Positions 27,867 to 37,344 are shown, counted from the first letter of the stretch. The stretch is 64,000 nt of DNA from Parabacteroides sp. PF5-9 (GCF_029893105.1 NZ_JARXWG010000019.1:35375-99374); one strand, 5' to 3'. Translations and numbers: made by a program. The notes: a model not told the origin generated them from the letters alone.

Positions 27867-28910
27867 ATGAAAAACTTCTTTTACACACTGATCTGTACAG
27901 GCGGACTTTGCCTCTTTTTATTTATGCCCAAGCCGGTGAACGCCCAGGCCACGAACGCGGGAGAAGAGGGCGCTTTCTGGGGAAAATCGGAAGCCTATTT
28001 ACATAATCAGGCTTTCCATATGTTTGGTTTGATCGACCAGGCATTAACCGAAAATCCTCCGGTGACAGGAGCACCGATGGCTCGGAAACTGGCTCTTTAT
28101 ACTCTGGATGCTATGCTTCATGAAACCAAATATGACAACAGTGAGCCATTCAATCATTTCCTCTTGTCACGTGTCAATAAGGTTGTTGCGGATCTTTGTG
28201 AGCCGGTCAGTGAAGGGATGAAAATATATAAAGTGTATAACGATGGTTTTGTCGTCCGTACTCCGTCGGCAGCCATTGCTTTTGATCTTGTCCGTGGTTC
28301 ATGTAATGGTCAAACGATGATTCCCGATTCGCTGATCGCCCGGATTGTCGATCAGTGTGATGCGTTGTTTATCACGCATAATCATGGTGATCATGGTGAT
28401 CCGGTAGTGGCCGATCTGTTTCTGAAAGCCGGCAAACCGGTCATCGCTCCAACCAATTTATGGGAGAAGAATAAAGAGGTGCAGCACCTGCGGTTTGAAC
28501 AACCTGTGGAAAAGCAGTTGACACTTGGTCGGGGGCAGAGCGTAGCGGTCAAGATTTTCCCTGGTCATCAGAGCGAGTTGATCAATAATATTTATGTTGT
28601 AACAATGCCCGAAAAACAAACGATTGCCCATATCGGCGATCAATACAATAAAGAGGATATGGAGTGGATTGTCGATATCCACAAAGAAATACCTTCGTTG
28701 GATGTCTTGGTGGTGAACTGTTGGACGCACCGGATGAACGACCTGGTGGAAGGCTTTAAACCGAAATTGGTTGTTACCGGGCATGAAAATGAGATGGGAC
28801 ATACCATCGACCACCGGGAAGCCTTTTGGCTGACTTTCCAGAAAATGGAAGCGATCAAACGTGACTATCTGGTGATGGGGTGGGGAGAATTTTATCAAAT
28901 AACAAAATAA
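27867..28910 (+). CDS. Exported metallo-beta-lactamase-fold hydrolase
   Basis: This 347-residue protein has a signal peptide ending PVNA before QATNA. An N-terminal helical extension (about 25-120) precedes the MBL domain, whose metal motif is H171-x-H173-x-D175-H176 in THNHGDHGD. Later ligands are likely in FPGHQ, AHIGDQYN and TGHENEMGH. The fold resembles UlaG/RomA-like MBL proteins more than beta-lactamases. Its stop is 7 bases before the STM4015-like gene, so it may be transcribed with that operon, although it is exported and those proteins are cytosolic. Substrate unknown. Confidence 0.82.
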   Translation: MKNFFYTLICTGGLCLFLFMPKPVNAQATNAGEEGAFWGKSEAYLHNQAFHMFGLIDQALTENPPVTGAPMARKLALYTLDAMLHETKYDNSEPFNHFLLSRVNKVVADLCEPVSEGMKIYKVYNDGFVVRTPSAAIAFDLVRGSCNGQTMIPDSLIARIVDQCDALFITHNHGDHGDPVVADLFLKAGKPVIAPTNLWEKNKEVQHLRFEQPVEKQLTLGRGQSVAVKIFPGHQSELINNIYVVTMPEKQTIAHIGDQYNKEDMEWIVDIHKEIPSLDVLVVNCWTHRMNDLVEGFKPKLVVTGHENEMGHTIDHREAFWLTFQKMEAIKRDYLVMGWGEFYQITK

Positions 28911-28917
28911 ATGACGT

Positions 28918-30000
28918 ATGAAACGAGTCTTTGTATTTCAGGATTTTAAATCCCAGAAATTTTGGAGTATTGATCTGCAGGGTAACGGCTTTACTGTGAA
29001 TTATGGTAAACTCGGCACAGAGGGGCAATTCCAGGAAAAAACATTTGCTTCGCCCGAAGAGGCCGAAAAACAAGCCAATAAACTGATTGCCGAAAAAACA
29101 AAAAAAGGGTATGTCGAAACGGCAGAAGAGGCGGCCAAAGAGATGAAGGTGGAGGCCAAGAAATATAAGCTATCGTATGATGATTACGATAACGGGAAAA
29201 CACAGAAGGATTTGTTGGATAAGATTTTGAATGATAAAAAGTTGGCTGACATCAAACAGTTGACCATCGGTTGCTGGGACTACGAATCGGGTGATTGTCA
29301 GGAATTGGTTGATGGCATGATTGCCCATAAAGAGAAATTTGCGCATATCGAAGGACTGTTCTGGGGGGATATCGACGGGGAAGAATCGGAGGTGTCGTGG
29401 ATCGAGCAAACCGATTTGTCGGTTTTGTTGGATGGTATGCCTAAACTGAAGGATTTGAAAATAAAAGGGACGAATGGTTTAAGTATCGGACAAAAACAAC
29501 GTCCGGAGATCATCTCTTTGGAGATTATCAGTGGCGGGCTTCCTACTTCGGTTGTCGACGATGTGATCAAATCGGATTTTCCCAATCTGGAGAAATTAAT
29601 CCTGTATGTAGGGGTAGATGATTACGGATATGATGGTTCGATCGATCAGTTTAAGCCATTATTCTCAAAAAATAAATTTCCGAAACTGAACTATCTCGGT
29701 ATCATAAATGCCGTAGAAGAAGATCAGGTGGTAGAATTGTTCCTTTCTTCGGATATCTTGCCTCAGTTGGAAACAATGGATATCTCGGCAGGTGTATTAA
29801 CCGATAAGGGTGGACAACTGTTGCTCGATAATGTGGATAAACTCAAACACCTTAAGTTTATCGATATGGAGTATAACTACCTGACGGAAGAGATGCAGAA
29901 GAAGTTATCTCAATTGCCGGTAAAGGTGAATGTTTCCGATGCACAGGATATCGACGAAGACTACGAAGAGTGGGGCGGATTCCCTTTGATCACGGAATAA
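28918..30000 (+). CDS. STM4015-family protein: WGR domain plus leucine-rich repeats
   Basis: This 360-residue cytosolic protein begins with a WGR-like domain (residues 1-65: VFVFQDFKSQKFWSID and NYGKLGTEGQ). A linker leads to leucine-rich-repeat-like segments (LKDLKIKGTNG, FPNLEKLILYVG, LPQLETMDIS, LKHLKFIDMEYN). This WGR/LRR layout and its position at the head of the cluster match what is called the STM4015 family after the Salmonella gene. LRR proteins usually mediate binding; no enzyme motif is present. The next gene starts directly after its stop codon (TAA then ATG), showing tight coupling. Function unknown. Confidence 0.82.
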   Translation: MKRVFVFQDFKSQKFWSIDLQGNGFTVNYGKLGTEGQFQEKTFASPEEAEKQANKLIAEKTKKGYVETAEEAAKEMKVEAKKYKLSYDDYDNGKTQKDLLDKILNDKKLADIKQLTIGCWDYESGDCQELVDGMIAHKEKFAHIEGLFWGDIDGEESEVSWIEQTDLSVLLDGMPKLKDLKIKGTNGLSIGQKQRPEIISLEIISGGLPTSVVDDVIKSDFPNLEKLILYVGVDDYGYDGSIDQFKPLFSKNKFPKLNYLGIINAVEEDQVVELFLSSDILPQLETMDISAGVLTDKGGQLLLDNVDKLKHLKFIDMEYNYLTEEMQKKLSQLPVKVNVSDAQDIDEDYEEWGGFPLITE

Positions 30001-30984
30001 ATGCAGGCGCTGGTCGTCAGTAACGAAGTTTCTCTCCGGACAACTTATTTTATCAAAGCGGGGACGGATCTTGGTATCGATACCCGTTTCATCACATACG
30101 ATGAGTTGGAAAACAGTCTTTCCGGTTATGATCATGTACTGATAAAGCTGGAACCTCCTGTTTATCAGGAGGCCGGTTTTGTTATATATCATCAATTATG
30201 CAGGGACTATATTCGCTTGTTGGAACGTATTCGTTTGATGCATATTGCAGATCAAGTCCGCTTTCTGAACCGTCCGGAGGCTATTTTGTCTACCTTGGAT
30301 AAGGTGAAAAATAAAGAACGACTTTCCGGATTGCCAACAACACCTTTATTGTCTTCTGCGATTACCTGTTTTGACGAATTGATCTGTCTGCTTTCCTCGG
30401 GTGGTCATTCGAAAGTATTTATCAAACCCCGCTACGGCTCTGGAGCGGGTGGAATAATGGCATTGAGGCAACATCGGAAATCGGGGGGATTGGTGGCCTA
30501 TACAACTTTGTCGTTGAAAGAGGATTATGTGTTTAATACCAAACGCATCAACCGGTTTACGGATCTGAAAACGATCGCATTATTGACAGATACCGTCTTT
30601 CAGCAAGGAGCCCTGGTCGAAGAGTGGGTGGTGAAAGACAGTTTTGAAGGTGAAAATTATGACTTACGAGTGGTTGTTCAATTCGGACAACCCAAATATG
30701 TAGTCGTCAGATGCAGTAAAGGGGTTATTACGAATTTGCATCTGAATAACAGGGCAGAGTCATTTGACGAACTTCTTTTGCCGGAAGAGTTGAAAGAAGA
30801 AATAGACAGACAAAGTGTTCGTGCAGTCGAATTGTCGGGGTTGCAATATGGCGGGGTTGATATACTTATAGAAAGAGATACGATGCTCCCTTATATTATC
30901 GAAGTAAACGGGCAGGGCGACCATATTCACCGGGATATATATCACGAAAACAACATATACAAAGAACAGTTATCGCTTGTATGA
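30001..30984 (+). CDS. STM4014-family ATP-grasp protein
   Basis: This 327-residue protein has an ATP-grasp core of the RimK/glutamate-ligase type: the ATP-binding lysine segment VFIKPRYGSGAGG at about 139-151, a hinge with ALVEEWVV, NYDLRVVVQ, and the Mg-binding EVNGQGDHIH near the C-terminus. ATP-grasp enzymes activate a carboxylate as acyl-phosphate and join it to an amine or thiol, so this is the best candidate ligase in the operon. Its start follows the previous stop immediately and its end overlaps the next start by 4 bases. The substrate is unknown. Naming as STM4014 family rests on this gene order plus the fold. Confidence 0.82.
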   Translation: MQALVVSNEVSLRTTYFIKAGTDLGIDTRFITYDELENSLSGYDHVLIKLEPPVYQEAGFVIYHQLCRDYIRLLERIRLMHIADQVRFLNRPEAILSTLDKVKNKERLSGLPTTPLLSSAITCFDELICLLSSGGHSKVFIKPRYGSGAGGIMALRQHRKSGGLVAYTTLSLKEDYVFNTKRINRFTDLKTIALLTDTVFQQGALVEEWVVKDSFEGENYDLRVVVQFGQPKYVVVRCSKGVITNLHLNNRAESFDELLLPEELKEEIDRQSVRAVELSGLQYGGVDILIERDTMLPYIIEVNGQGDHIHRDIYHENNIYKEQLSLV

Positions 30985-31787
30985 ATATAGATATGCGTGA
31001 GATTATAGGGAAACAGGATATACTGATGATATGTCTGGATACCTTGCGTTATGATGTGGCCATAGCTGAAGAGCGATCCGGCGGAACACCGGTACTTAAC
31101 AGCTATGGTGGAGGCTGGGAGAAAAGGCATGCACCGGGTAATTTCACCTATCCTTCTCATTTCGCCATATTTGCAGGTTTTTTCCCTTCGCCGGCTGATG
31201 CGCACGATTTTAAGGAGAGGCAATGGCTTTTTTATCCCAAACGGGTCGGCACAAGTCGCGTCGCTCCGCCGGGTAGTTATGAGTTTGAGACAGCTACGTT
31301 TGTCGAAAGTTTGTATCAGGATGGTTATGAGACGATCTGTATCGGTGGTGTGCGTTTTTTCAGTAAACTCAATGAAATCGGAAAGGTCTTTCCCGGATAT
31401 TTTCATAAAAGCTACTGGAAGCCGACATTCGGTTGCCCGGAGAAACATAGTGCGGAAAACCAGGTTGACTTTGCTGTCGACAAAATCGCCGATTATCCCT
31501 TGGATAAAAGGCTGTTTATGTATATCAACTTTTCGGCGATCCACTATCCGAACTACCATTATCTGGAGGGGAAAAAGGCAGATGACAGACAGACACATGC
31601 GGCAGCATTACGTTACGTGGATAGTCAGTTGCCCCGCTTATTCGACGCTTTCAGTCAACGTGGCGGCGCCTTGGTGATCGCTTTTTCTGATCATGGCACC
31701 TGTTACGGCGAAGATGGATTTACAAACCATTGTGTGTCGCACGAAGTTGTTTATACTGTTCCTTATAAACATTTTATCCTGAAATGA
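30981..31787 (+). CDS. STM4013-family sulfatase/alkaline-phosphatase-fold hydrolase
   Basis: This 268-residue cytosolic protein has the alkaline-phosphatase superfamily pattern in short form: D20 in CLDTLRYD as metal ligand, the likely nucleophile T56 in NFTYPSH, then D237-H238-G239 in FSDHGTC and a late His in SHEVVY. The Thr nucleophile is like phosphopentomutase and phosphonate hydrolases rather than formylglycine sulfatases (no CxPxR). It could add or remove a phosphate or sulfate group on the pathway's product. It overlaps both neighbours by 4 bases (ATGA), so all are translated together. No signal peptide. Confidence 0.83.
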   Translation: MNIDMREIIGKQDILMICLDTLRYDVAIAEERSGGTPVLNSYGGGWEKRHAPGNFTYPSHFAIFAGFFPSPADAHDFKERQWLFYPKRVGTSRVAPPGSYEFETATFVESLYQDGYETICIGGVRFFSKLNEIGKVFPGYFHKSYWKPTFGCPEKHSAENQVDFAVDKIADYPLDKRLFMYINFSAIHYPNYHYLEGKKADDRQTHAAALRYVDSQLPRLFDAFSQRGGALVIAFSDHGTCYGEDGFTNHCVSHEVVYTVPYKHFILK

Positions 31788-33058
31788 ATAGACGAATTCC
31801 ACAATATTTACAGTATATGTACAGCTATCCGCATAAGACTGCCTATCGGATGTTAAACCCTTCGGTTGATATAGCTTCTTATATCAAAACGTTGGGGAAA
31901 CAGGATGCTGGCCTTTATTTTCATATCCCTTTTTGTCGGTATAAATGTGGATTCTGTAATCTGTTTTCAGAACAGGGGTGTAATGCCTCGCGGATAGATG
32001 CCTATCTGGATGCGGTGGAGAGGCATGTATTGCAATTGTCGGAGTTGACGGAGGATTTATTATTCAGTTCTTTTGCCATCGGAGGTGGTACGCCTTTGGT
32101 ATTGACTACCGGCCAGTTGGAGCGTTTGTTCAATCTGGCATTAAAATTCGGGATATCACCGGAAAAGGTATTTACCTCTATCGAGACCTCTCCTGATTAT
32201 GCAAGTGTCGACAAATTAAGGTTGCTGAAAGAGAAAGGGATTTCGCGGCTGAGTATGGGGGTTCAAAGTTTTCTTCCCGGGGAGTTGAAGCAGATAAAGC
32301 GGCAAACAACTATCGAAACCGTTGAAACTGCTTTGGATGCAATTGCTCAGATCGGTTTTCCTCAGTTTAATATGGATCTGATCTATGGTATCGAGGGGCA
32401 GACGGTAGACAGTTTTCTGTCTATTATTCAAAAAGCGATAACGTATCAGCCCACGGAGTTGTTTCTTTATCCGCTTTATGTGCGAAGGGGTGTGAGGATC
32501 TCGACGAAGGCGAGGAATGAACTGCTTTTCGAGATGTATAAAGGTGGACGTGATTTATTGACCGGAGAAGGATTTACGCAAACATCCATGAGGCGGTTTG
32601 TCCGGAATAAAACGACCGACCTGGAATATACCTGTGGTGACGAGACGATCCTCTCCTGCGGATGTGGCGGACGTAGTTATGTGGGTAATTTTCATTTTGC
32701 AACGCCTTATGCCGTGAGTCAACCTGCCATCAGATCTATTATAGATGCGTACATTCAAACGACAGATTTTACCCATATAACGAATGGTTATTTTTTATCT
32801 GAGGAAGAGAAACAACAACGGTATATCATTAAAAATCTGATGTATTATCGTGGAATTGAACGGGAGGATTACAGACGTCGTTTTGAAACGGATCTGCCGG
32901 CGCACCTCTTTCAATCGCTTATCGATCAGGGATATGTGGAGGATAAGGGCGGTTTTATCCGTTTAACAGCCGAAGGTATGGCCTTTTCTGATGATATCGG
33001 TCAACGGTTTATCTCCTCCGGAGTGAAAGAACGTATGGATTCATATCTATTAGTATGA
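31784..33058 (+). CDS. STM4012-family radical SAM protein (HemN-like)
   Basis: This 424-residue protein has the radical SAM triad C51-x3-C55-x2-C58 in CRYKCGFC, preceded by LYFHIPF as in HemN/HemW-type enzymes. The HemN-like traits continue: GGGTPLVLTTGQLERLF, ETSPDYASVDKL, RLSMGVQSF and NMDLIYGIEGQT, with a winged-helix-like C-terminus. Such enzymes use two SAM or a SAM plus substrate radical; some are methyltransferases or chaperones. Heme synthesis is unlikely because of the company it keeps. It overlaps the hydrolase and the next radical SAM gene by 4 bases each. Confidence 0.88.
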   Translation: MNRRIPQYLQYMYSYPHKTAYRMLNPSVDIASYIKTLGKQDAGLYFHIPFCRYKCGFCNLFSEQGCNASRIDAYLDAVERHVLQLSELTEDLLFSSFAIGGGTPLVLTTGQLERLFNLALKFGISPEKVFTSIETSPDYASVDKLRLLKEKGISRLSMGVQSFLPGELKQIKRQTTIETVETALDAIAQIGFPQFNMDLIYGIEGQTVDSFLSIIQKAITYQPTELFLYPLYVRRGVRISTKARNELLFEMYKGGRDLLTGEGFTQTSMRRFVRNKTTDLEYTCGDETILSCGCGGRSYVGNFHFATPYAVSQPAIRSIIDAYIQTTDFTHITNGYFLSEEEKQQRYIIKNLMYYRGIEREDYRRRFETDLPAHLFQSLIDQGYVEDKGGFIRLTAEGMAFSDDIGQRFISSGVKERMDSYLLV

Positions 33059-34569
33059 GTACGGTTCGGAATATCTATTTTAGGAGCAGACTGAAGTCGT
33101 GTAACTATCACTGTTCGTATTGTTCTTTCGGAAAGAAGAGTTCCGTGGTCGACTGGGAGAAGGAGGAACAGTCGCTTCGTCTTTTTTATGAACAGATCAG
33201 TTTACTGACCGAACCTGTGCGTATTCTATTTATCCCTTATGGGGAAGGACTGATACATCCTTATTACAGGGAGGTTCTGATTCGCTTATCCTTGTTGCCA
33301 CAGGTCAGAGGTATATCCTGTCAGACCAACCTCTCTTTTTCTCCGGATCTCTTTTTGGAACAGATAAAAGAACTGCAGGCCGATCGTTCAAAGATAAAGT
33401 TGTGGGCGAGTTTTCATCCGGAGATGGTTGAACCGGAGACTTTTGTAGAGAAGGTACACGGGTTGTATCAATCCGGTTTGGATGTATGCGTCGGTGTTGT
33501 CGGTCATAAGAAAAGTAAAGCAACCATCGCTTTACTACGTGAGCAACTGGATAAACGAATCTATTTGTTTATTAATGCCATGCAGGGGAAAACGGAACTG
33601 TTGACCGATGAAGATTTAGCTTGTTTTACCTCTTTAGACCCGTTTTTTCTGTTTGATTACAGAAATGCAAAAGCGGATATGCGTGTCTGTAGTGGGGGGC
33701 GTGAGACTGTTTTTATCGATCATTCGGGGGATGTCTATCCTTGTCCCCGCAACCCTTTGAAGGTTGGCCGTATAACGTCTCTTTCTTCTTTAACAGAACC
33801 CTTTTGCCGGAAGGAACGATGTGATTGCTATATTGCATATAGTAATCTTAAAAATACCCCTTTAGCCCAAATGATGGGAGAGGGGGGATTCTTTCGTATT
33901 CCCGAAAAGCGGAAAGTAGAAGCGATGTTCTTTGATATTGACGGAACATTGACAGACGGACAAGGTAAAATACCTGATTCTTACCGAGACGCATTAAAGC
34001 TATTAGCGGGTAAAATACCGCTTTATCTGGCTACATCTCTTCCGTTTGATTTGGCTAAGCGCCGTTTGGGAAATTTGTTTTTATTGTTTACCGGAGGTGT
34101 TTTTGCCGATGGGGGGCATTTGTGTTATAATGGACAAAATGAATATATTCCGCTAACCCCTCTTATTCCTCTTCCGGAAATTGATGAAGATTATTATATC
34201 CGGGAATATCAGGCGGAAAATGGTGTTTACAAATATGTGATAAGAGTTGTTTTGTCTGAAAGTACAGAGCAAATCAGGACGTTACTTGGCGATAGATACA
34301 ATATACAGGAAAAAGGTTCTGTCCTGACTATCGTAGATGCTAAAGCCGGGAAGAAAAACGGATTATTGACCATCTGTTCAAAGATGAATCTTCATCCTGA
34401 AAAGGTGGTCGCCATAGGAAATTCCATGAACGATTGGGAAATGCTCTCAGTAGTGGGTTATCCTTGCGGGGTTATAGAAGCGGAGAAAGGATTACGCCAA
34501 TCTGTTCATTATATCTTGAATCCCGATCATCTGCCGTTGTTCTTCGAACCTTTTTCAGACGGCAGGTAA
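33055..34569 (+). CDS. STM4011-family radical SAM protein fused to a HAD phosphatase
   Basis: This is a two-part protein of 504 residues. Residues about 1-285 are a radical SAM domain with C16-x3-C20-x2-C23 (CNYHCSYC) and a Cys-rich SPASM-like end (VYPCPRNP, then CRKERCDC) that may bind an extra Fe-S cluster. Residues about 288-504 are a Cof-type HAD hydrolase with nucleophile motif D294-x-D (FFDIDGTLTDG), a Lys in AGKKNG and the acidic GNSMNDWEML. A single-domain STM4011 would end near residue 285, so the fusion is notable. It overlaps the upstream gene by 4 bases, and its last 15 bases overlap the end of convergent dgt. Confidence 0.86.
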   Translation: MSTVRNIYFRSRLKSCNYHCSYCSFGKKSSVVDWEKEEQSLRLFYEQISLLTEPVRILFIPYGEGLIHPYYREVLIRLSLLPQVRGISCQTNLSFSPDLFLEQIKELQADRSKIKLWASFHPEMVEPETFVEKVHGLYQSGLDVCVGVVGHKKSKATIALLREQLDKRIYLFINAMQGKTELLTDEDLACFTSLDPFFLFDYRNAKADMRVCSGGRETVFIDHSGDVYPCPRNPLKVGRITSLSSLTEPFCRKERCDCYIAYSNLKNTPLAQMMGEGGFFRIPEKRKVEAMFFDIDGTLTDGQGKIPDSYRDALKLLAGKIPLYLATSLPFDLAKRRLGNLFLLFTGGVFADGGHLCYNGQNEYIPLTPLIPLPEIDEDYYIREYQAENGVYKYVIRVVLSESTEQIRTLLGDRYNIQEKGSVLTIVDAKAGKKNGLLTICSKMNLHPEKVVAIGNSMNDWEMLSVVGYPCGVIEAEKGLRQSVHYILNPDHLPLFFEPFSDGR

Positions 34570-35886
34570 ACCCATTCCTGTGACCTTGCGGTAGAGATCC
34601 AATGCATAGACATCGGTCATTCCAGAGATAAAGTCCAGTACACACTGAATCTTGCCGTATGTGGAAGTCACATTTGTATCATATTGTTCAGGGATACGTT
34701 GTAATAAAAGTTTGCTGTATGGTTGACCCTGGTGCATCAAAGCATCGGTAAATATATTGATCAGCCGGCTAAAGATATGATGGCCGGCCAGTTCCACATC
34801 GACCACATCCTTTGCCCGGTAAATCTTATCACAAGCCATTTTCGAACAATTTGCATAGGCACTTCTTGCAGGGTCACTGATCTGTCCAATTAAAGGAGAC
34901 CCGAATGTGCCGTTCAGAATAGTTTCTTCATTCTCTAAAAATACGCGCGAACATTCATCCACCAATAACCCGATAATACTTGAGCGCAGATAAGCCAGTT
35001 GTTCGTTTTTATCATCCACCATTTTCATGATACGGAGAATATGCTCTCTTTTTTCTCCTTCAAAAAAGTCAATCAATAAATCGATCGCTTCAGCGTAAGT
35101 GATAATATGTAGTTTACAGGCATCTTCAATGTCCATAATCTGATAACAGATATCATCTGCTGCTTCTACCAGAAAAACCAATGGATAACGGGCAAACTTC
35201 TCCGGTTCGCTCGGATTGCAACAAATACCCAGTTCTTTTGCAATTCGCAAATAAGATTCTTCTTCCGTTTGAAAAAAACCGAATTTTCCTTTTTTACCCG
35301 ATAAATTCGAGGAATATGGGTATTTAATGATTGAAGCAAGCGTGCTGTAAGTCAAGGCAAATCCGCCTTTACGGCGACCAAGAAACTGATGCGTCAATAA
35401 ACGTAAGGCATTCGCATTACCTTCAAAGTGAACAAAATCGGACCAACGACCTCCTTCTTTTTGAACATCATTTTTCCATTTTTCCCCTTCTCCGCCTTCA
35501 TCGAAGAAAGCTGAAATAGCCCTTTCGCCCGAATGTCCGAAAGGAGGGTTCCCCATATCATGAGCCAGACAGGCCGCTGAGACAATAGCCCCGATCTCCG
35601 ACAGATTCGGACTGCCGTCGGGATATTTTCTGATCAGTCCTTTGGAGACATTATTTCCGAGCGACCGACCGACACAAGAGACCTCAAGGCTGTGAGTCAG
35701 TCGGTTGTGGACGAAAATGTGACCCGGAAGTGGAAAAACCTGTGTTTTATTCTGCAACCTCCTGAAAGGAGACGAAAAAACAAGCCTGTCATAGTCACGC
35801 TGAAAATCAGTACGTTCATGTTTACGGTCACTATATTCTTCCATTCCGAACCGTTTGTCGGAAAGTAATCGGGTCCACTCCATCAT
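34555..35886 (-). CDS. dgt: Deoxyguanosinetriphosphate triphosphohydrolase-like protein
   Basis: This HD-domain protein of about 443 residues matches dGTPases: RTDFQRDYDRLVFSSPFRRLQNKTQVF near the N-terminus (split as FQRDYDRLVFSSPFRRLQ and NKTQVF), HNRLTHSLEV, and the metal-binding AAHD-like LAHDMGNPPFGHSGE, plus DDICYQIMDIEDA. It splits dNTPs to nucleoside and triphosphate, controlling dGTP pools. The ATG at 35886 is preferred: the longer frame starts with GTG at 35908-35910, which sits inside the promoter box. It converges with the radical SAM-HAD gene with a 15-base overlap. Confidence 0.92.
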   Translation of the reverse strand: MMEWTRLLSDKRFGMEEYSDRKHERTDFQRDYDRLVFSSPFRRLQNKTQVFPLPGHIFVHNRLTHSLEVSCVGRSLGNNVSKGLIRKYPDGSPNLSEIGAIVSAACLAHDMGNPPFGHSGERAISAFFDEGGEGEKWKNDVQKEGGRWSDFVHFEGNANALRLLTHQFLGRRKGGFALTYSTLASIIKYPYSSNLSGKKGKFGFFQTEEESYLRIAKELGICCNPSEPEKFARYPLVFLVEAADDICYQIMDIEDACKLHIITYAEAIDLLIDFFEGEKREHILRIMKMVDDKNEQLAYLRSSIIGLLVDECSRVFLENEETILNGTFGSPLIGQISDPARSAYANCSKMACDKIYRAKDVVDVELAGHHIFSRLINIFTDALMHQGQPYSKLLLQRIPEQYDTNVTSTYGKIQCVLDFISGMTDVYALDLYRKVTGMGLPAV

Positions 35887-35909
35887 ATTTTTTGATTCAA
35901 TTTCGTCCA

Positions 35910-35917
35910 CAAAGGTA
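35910..35917 (-). promoter_or_regulatory. -7 promoter box of dgt
   Basis: The minus strand reads TACCTTTG, 24 bases before the ATG at 35886, within the 5-base gap and the first codon of the longer dgt frame. This decides the dgt start. Confidence 0.55.
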
Positions 35918-35921
35918 GAAA

Positions 35922-37316
35922 TTATTCAATATCTAAGATCTTGATGAACTTCTGTTCATTGTCGTATGGTGTCCATCTTTCCAAATTTTTGCCATTCGGA
36001 TTACCTGTTTTTATAAAGTTACTCCAGTAATCAATCATCTTTTCAGAAAGTGTACGATCCTGTATTGTAAACGGACGCCAACTGCGCTCCAGTGTTCCGA
36101 ACATATACCATAATTCTGCGGAGTGGAATGCTCCGGCATCATCTCCAGGCATCTGGCGTTGAAAAAGATAAATATAGGTGTTGGGTTGCTCCTGTGATAT
36201 ACGGATGGTACTCCACTCGGTGGCTGCCCGTTTCAGATTTTCAGGTGAACCGTCTTGTGAGTTATAACCGATAATGGCAGGAATCAGGTGTTGATTACCA
36301 TTATCCAGGCAGACATCGATATCTTCCGGAAAAACATAATCGTCTATATTTGTTGAAAAAGCGAAACCACTTTCGTTGTTCTCCCGGCGTTCGGTATTAA
36401 ATCTGTTTCTTGAATCCATCAGTTGTATTGCCGGAACAGTCCTTAATTCTTCCAGGTTTTTTGCCCCTAAATAGTCGGCAAAAGCGATACATCCTGTTTC
36501 CTGTTCCTGAAGAGTCGGCATCGGCCTTCCTCTGCGATAACCTCCACCACTTTGGATAATTGCTCCATGAATCAGGCCTTTGGTCAGCGGGGTAGCGAGT
36601 AAGGCCATCATACTGCGTGCTCCGGCGCTCTGTCCCATAATTGTGATCTTATCCGGATCACCGCCGAATCCCGAAATATTATTTCGGATCCATTTTAAAG
36701 CCGCAACCTGATCGAGAATGGCATAATTACCAGAAACATTCTTGGGAGATTCTTCATCTAACCAAGGGTGTGCCATAAAACCGAATACGCCCACCCGGTA
36801 ATTGATTGTTACAAGAATAACTCCTTTTCGGGCAAATGCGTCACCATCAAATTCAAGTTCGTGCCCCCAACCATGATCAAAAGCGCCACCGTGTACCCAC
36901 ATGACTACCGGCAATTTCTCCTGATTGCTCTTCGCTGGAGTCCATACATTCAGGTATAGACAATCTTCACTTGTCTCCGGCAATCCATCCTGGTAAAACT
37001 CTTTTTCATAAAACGAACCTGGTTCCATGCCATACTGCGGACAAATTTTGGGGAACTCAGTCGCGGTTTTGACTCCTTCCCAGGGGATCACCGGTTGAGG
37101 TTCCCGCCAACGCAGGTCGCCTGTCGGAGGAGCTGCATAGGGCACTCCGGCAAAAAGCATCACATCAGGAGATGAAGTCATCTTTCCCGAGACTACTCCA
37201 CCTTCAACGCTCACATGACCCAGTGAAGAACTCTTTTTCTCCTGGCATTGTATAAATAGAAGAGATAGACAAATGACAAATGCAAAAAGTAGTGGATGGA
37301 ATAAATTGGAATTCAT
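35922..37316 (-). CDS. Type B carboxylesterase lipoprotein
   Basis: The start is ATG 37316 (MNSNLFHPLLFAFVICLSL); the longer frame from 37442 lacks an export signal. A lipobox, LLFIQC, makes it a surface or periplasmic lipoprotein. Carboxylesterase marks are GVPYAAPPTGDLRW, SEDCLYLNVWTP, the oxyanion motif VMWVHGGAF, and the nucleophile Ser in GQSAGAR (Gln replaces the usual Glu). A His in GAFHSAEL and an acid in GYNSQDGS complete the triad. It is 464 residues, somewhat short between the last two motifs. It would de-esterify a glycan or natural product, with GH36 and an oxidoreductase next door (28-base gap). Confidence 0.86.
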   Translation of the reverse strand: MNSNLFHPLLFAFVICLSLLFIQCQEKKSSSLGHVSVEGGVVSGKMTSSPDVMLFAGVPYAAPPTGDLRWREPQPVIPWEGVKTATEFPKICPQYGMEPGSFYEKEFYQDGLPETSEDCLYLNVWTPAKSNQEKLPVVMWVHGGAFDHGWGHELEFDGDAFARKGVILVTINYRVGVFGFMAHPWLDEESPKNVSGNYAILDQVAALKWIRNNISGFGGDPDKITIMGQSAGARSMMALLATPLTKGLIHGAIIQSGGGYRRGRPMPTLQEQETGCIAFADYLGAKNLEELRTVPAIQLMDSRNRFNTERRENNESGFAFSTNIDDYVFPEDIDVCLDNGNQHLIPAIIGYNSQDGSPENLKRAATEWSTIRISQEQPNTYIYLFQRQMPGDDAGAFHSAELWYMFGTLERSWRPFTIQDRTLSEKMIDYWSNFIKTGNPNGKNLERWTPYDNEQKFIKILDIE

Positions 37317-37344
37317 AATTCTATTTTTTTTGTAATGAAAAATC

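Noticed and set aside
28918..34569. RiPP precursor peptide gene within the STM4011-4015 operon
   Set aside because: All junctions are 0-4 bases overlapping, leaving no room; no short ORF with a leader-core pattern seen next to the operon.
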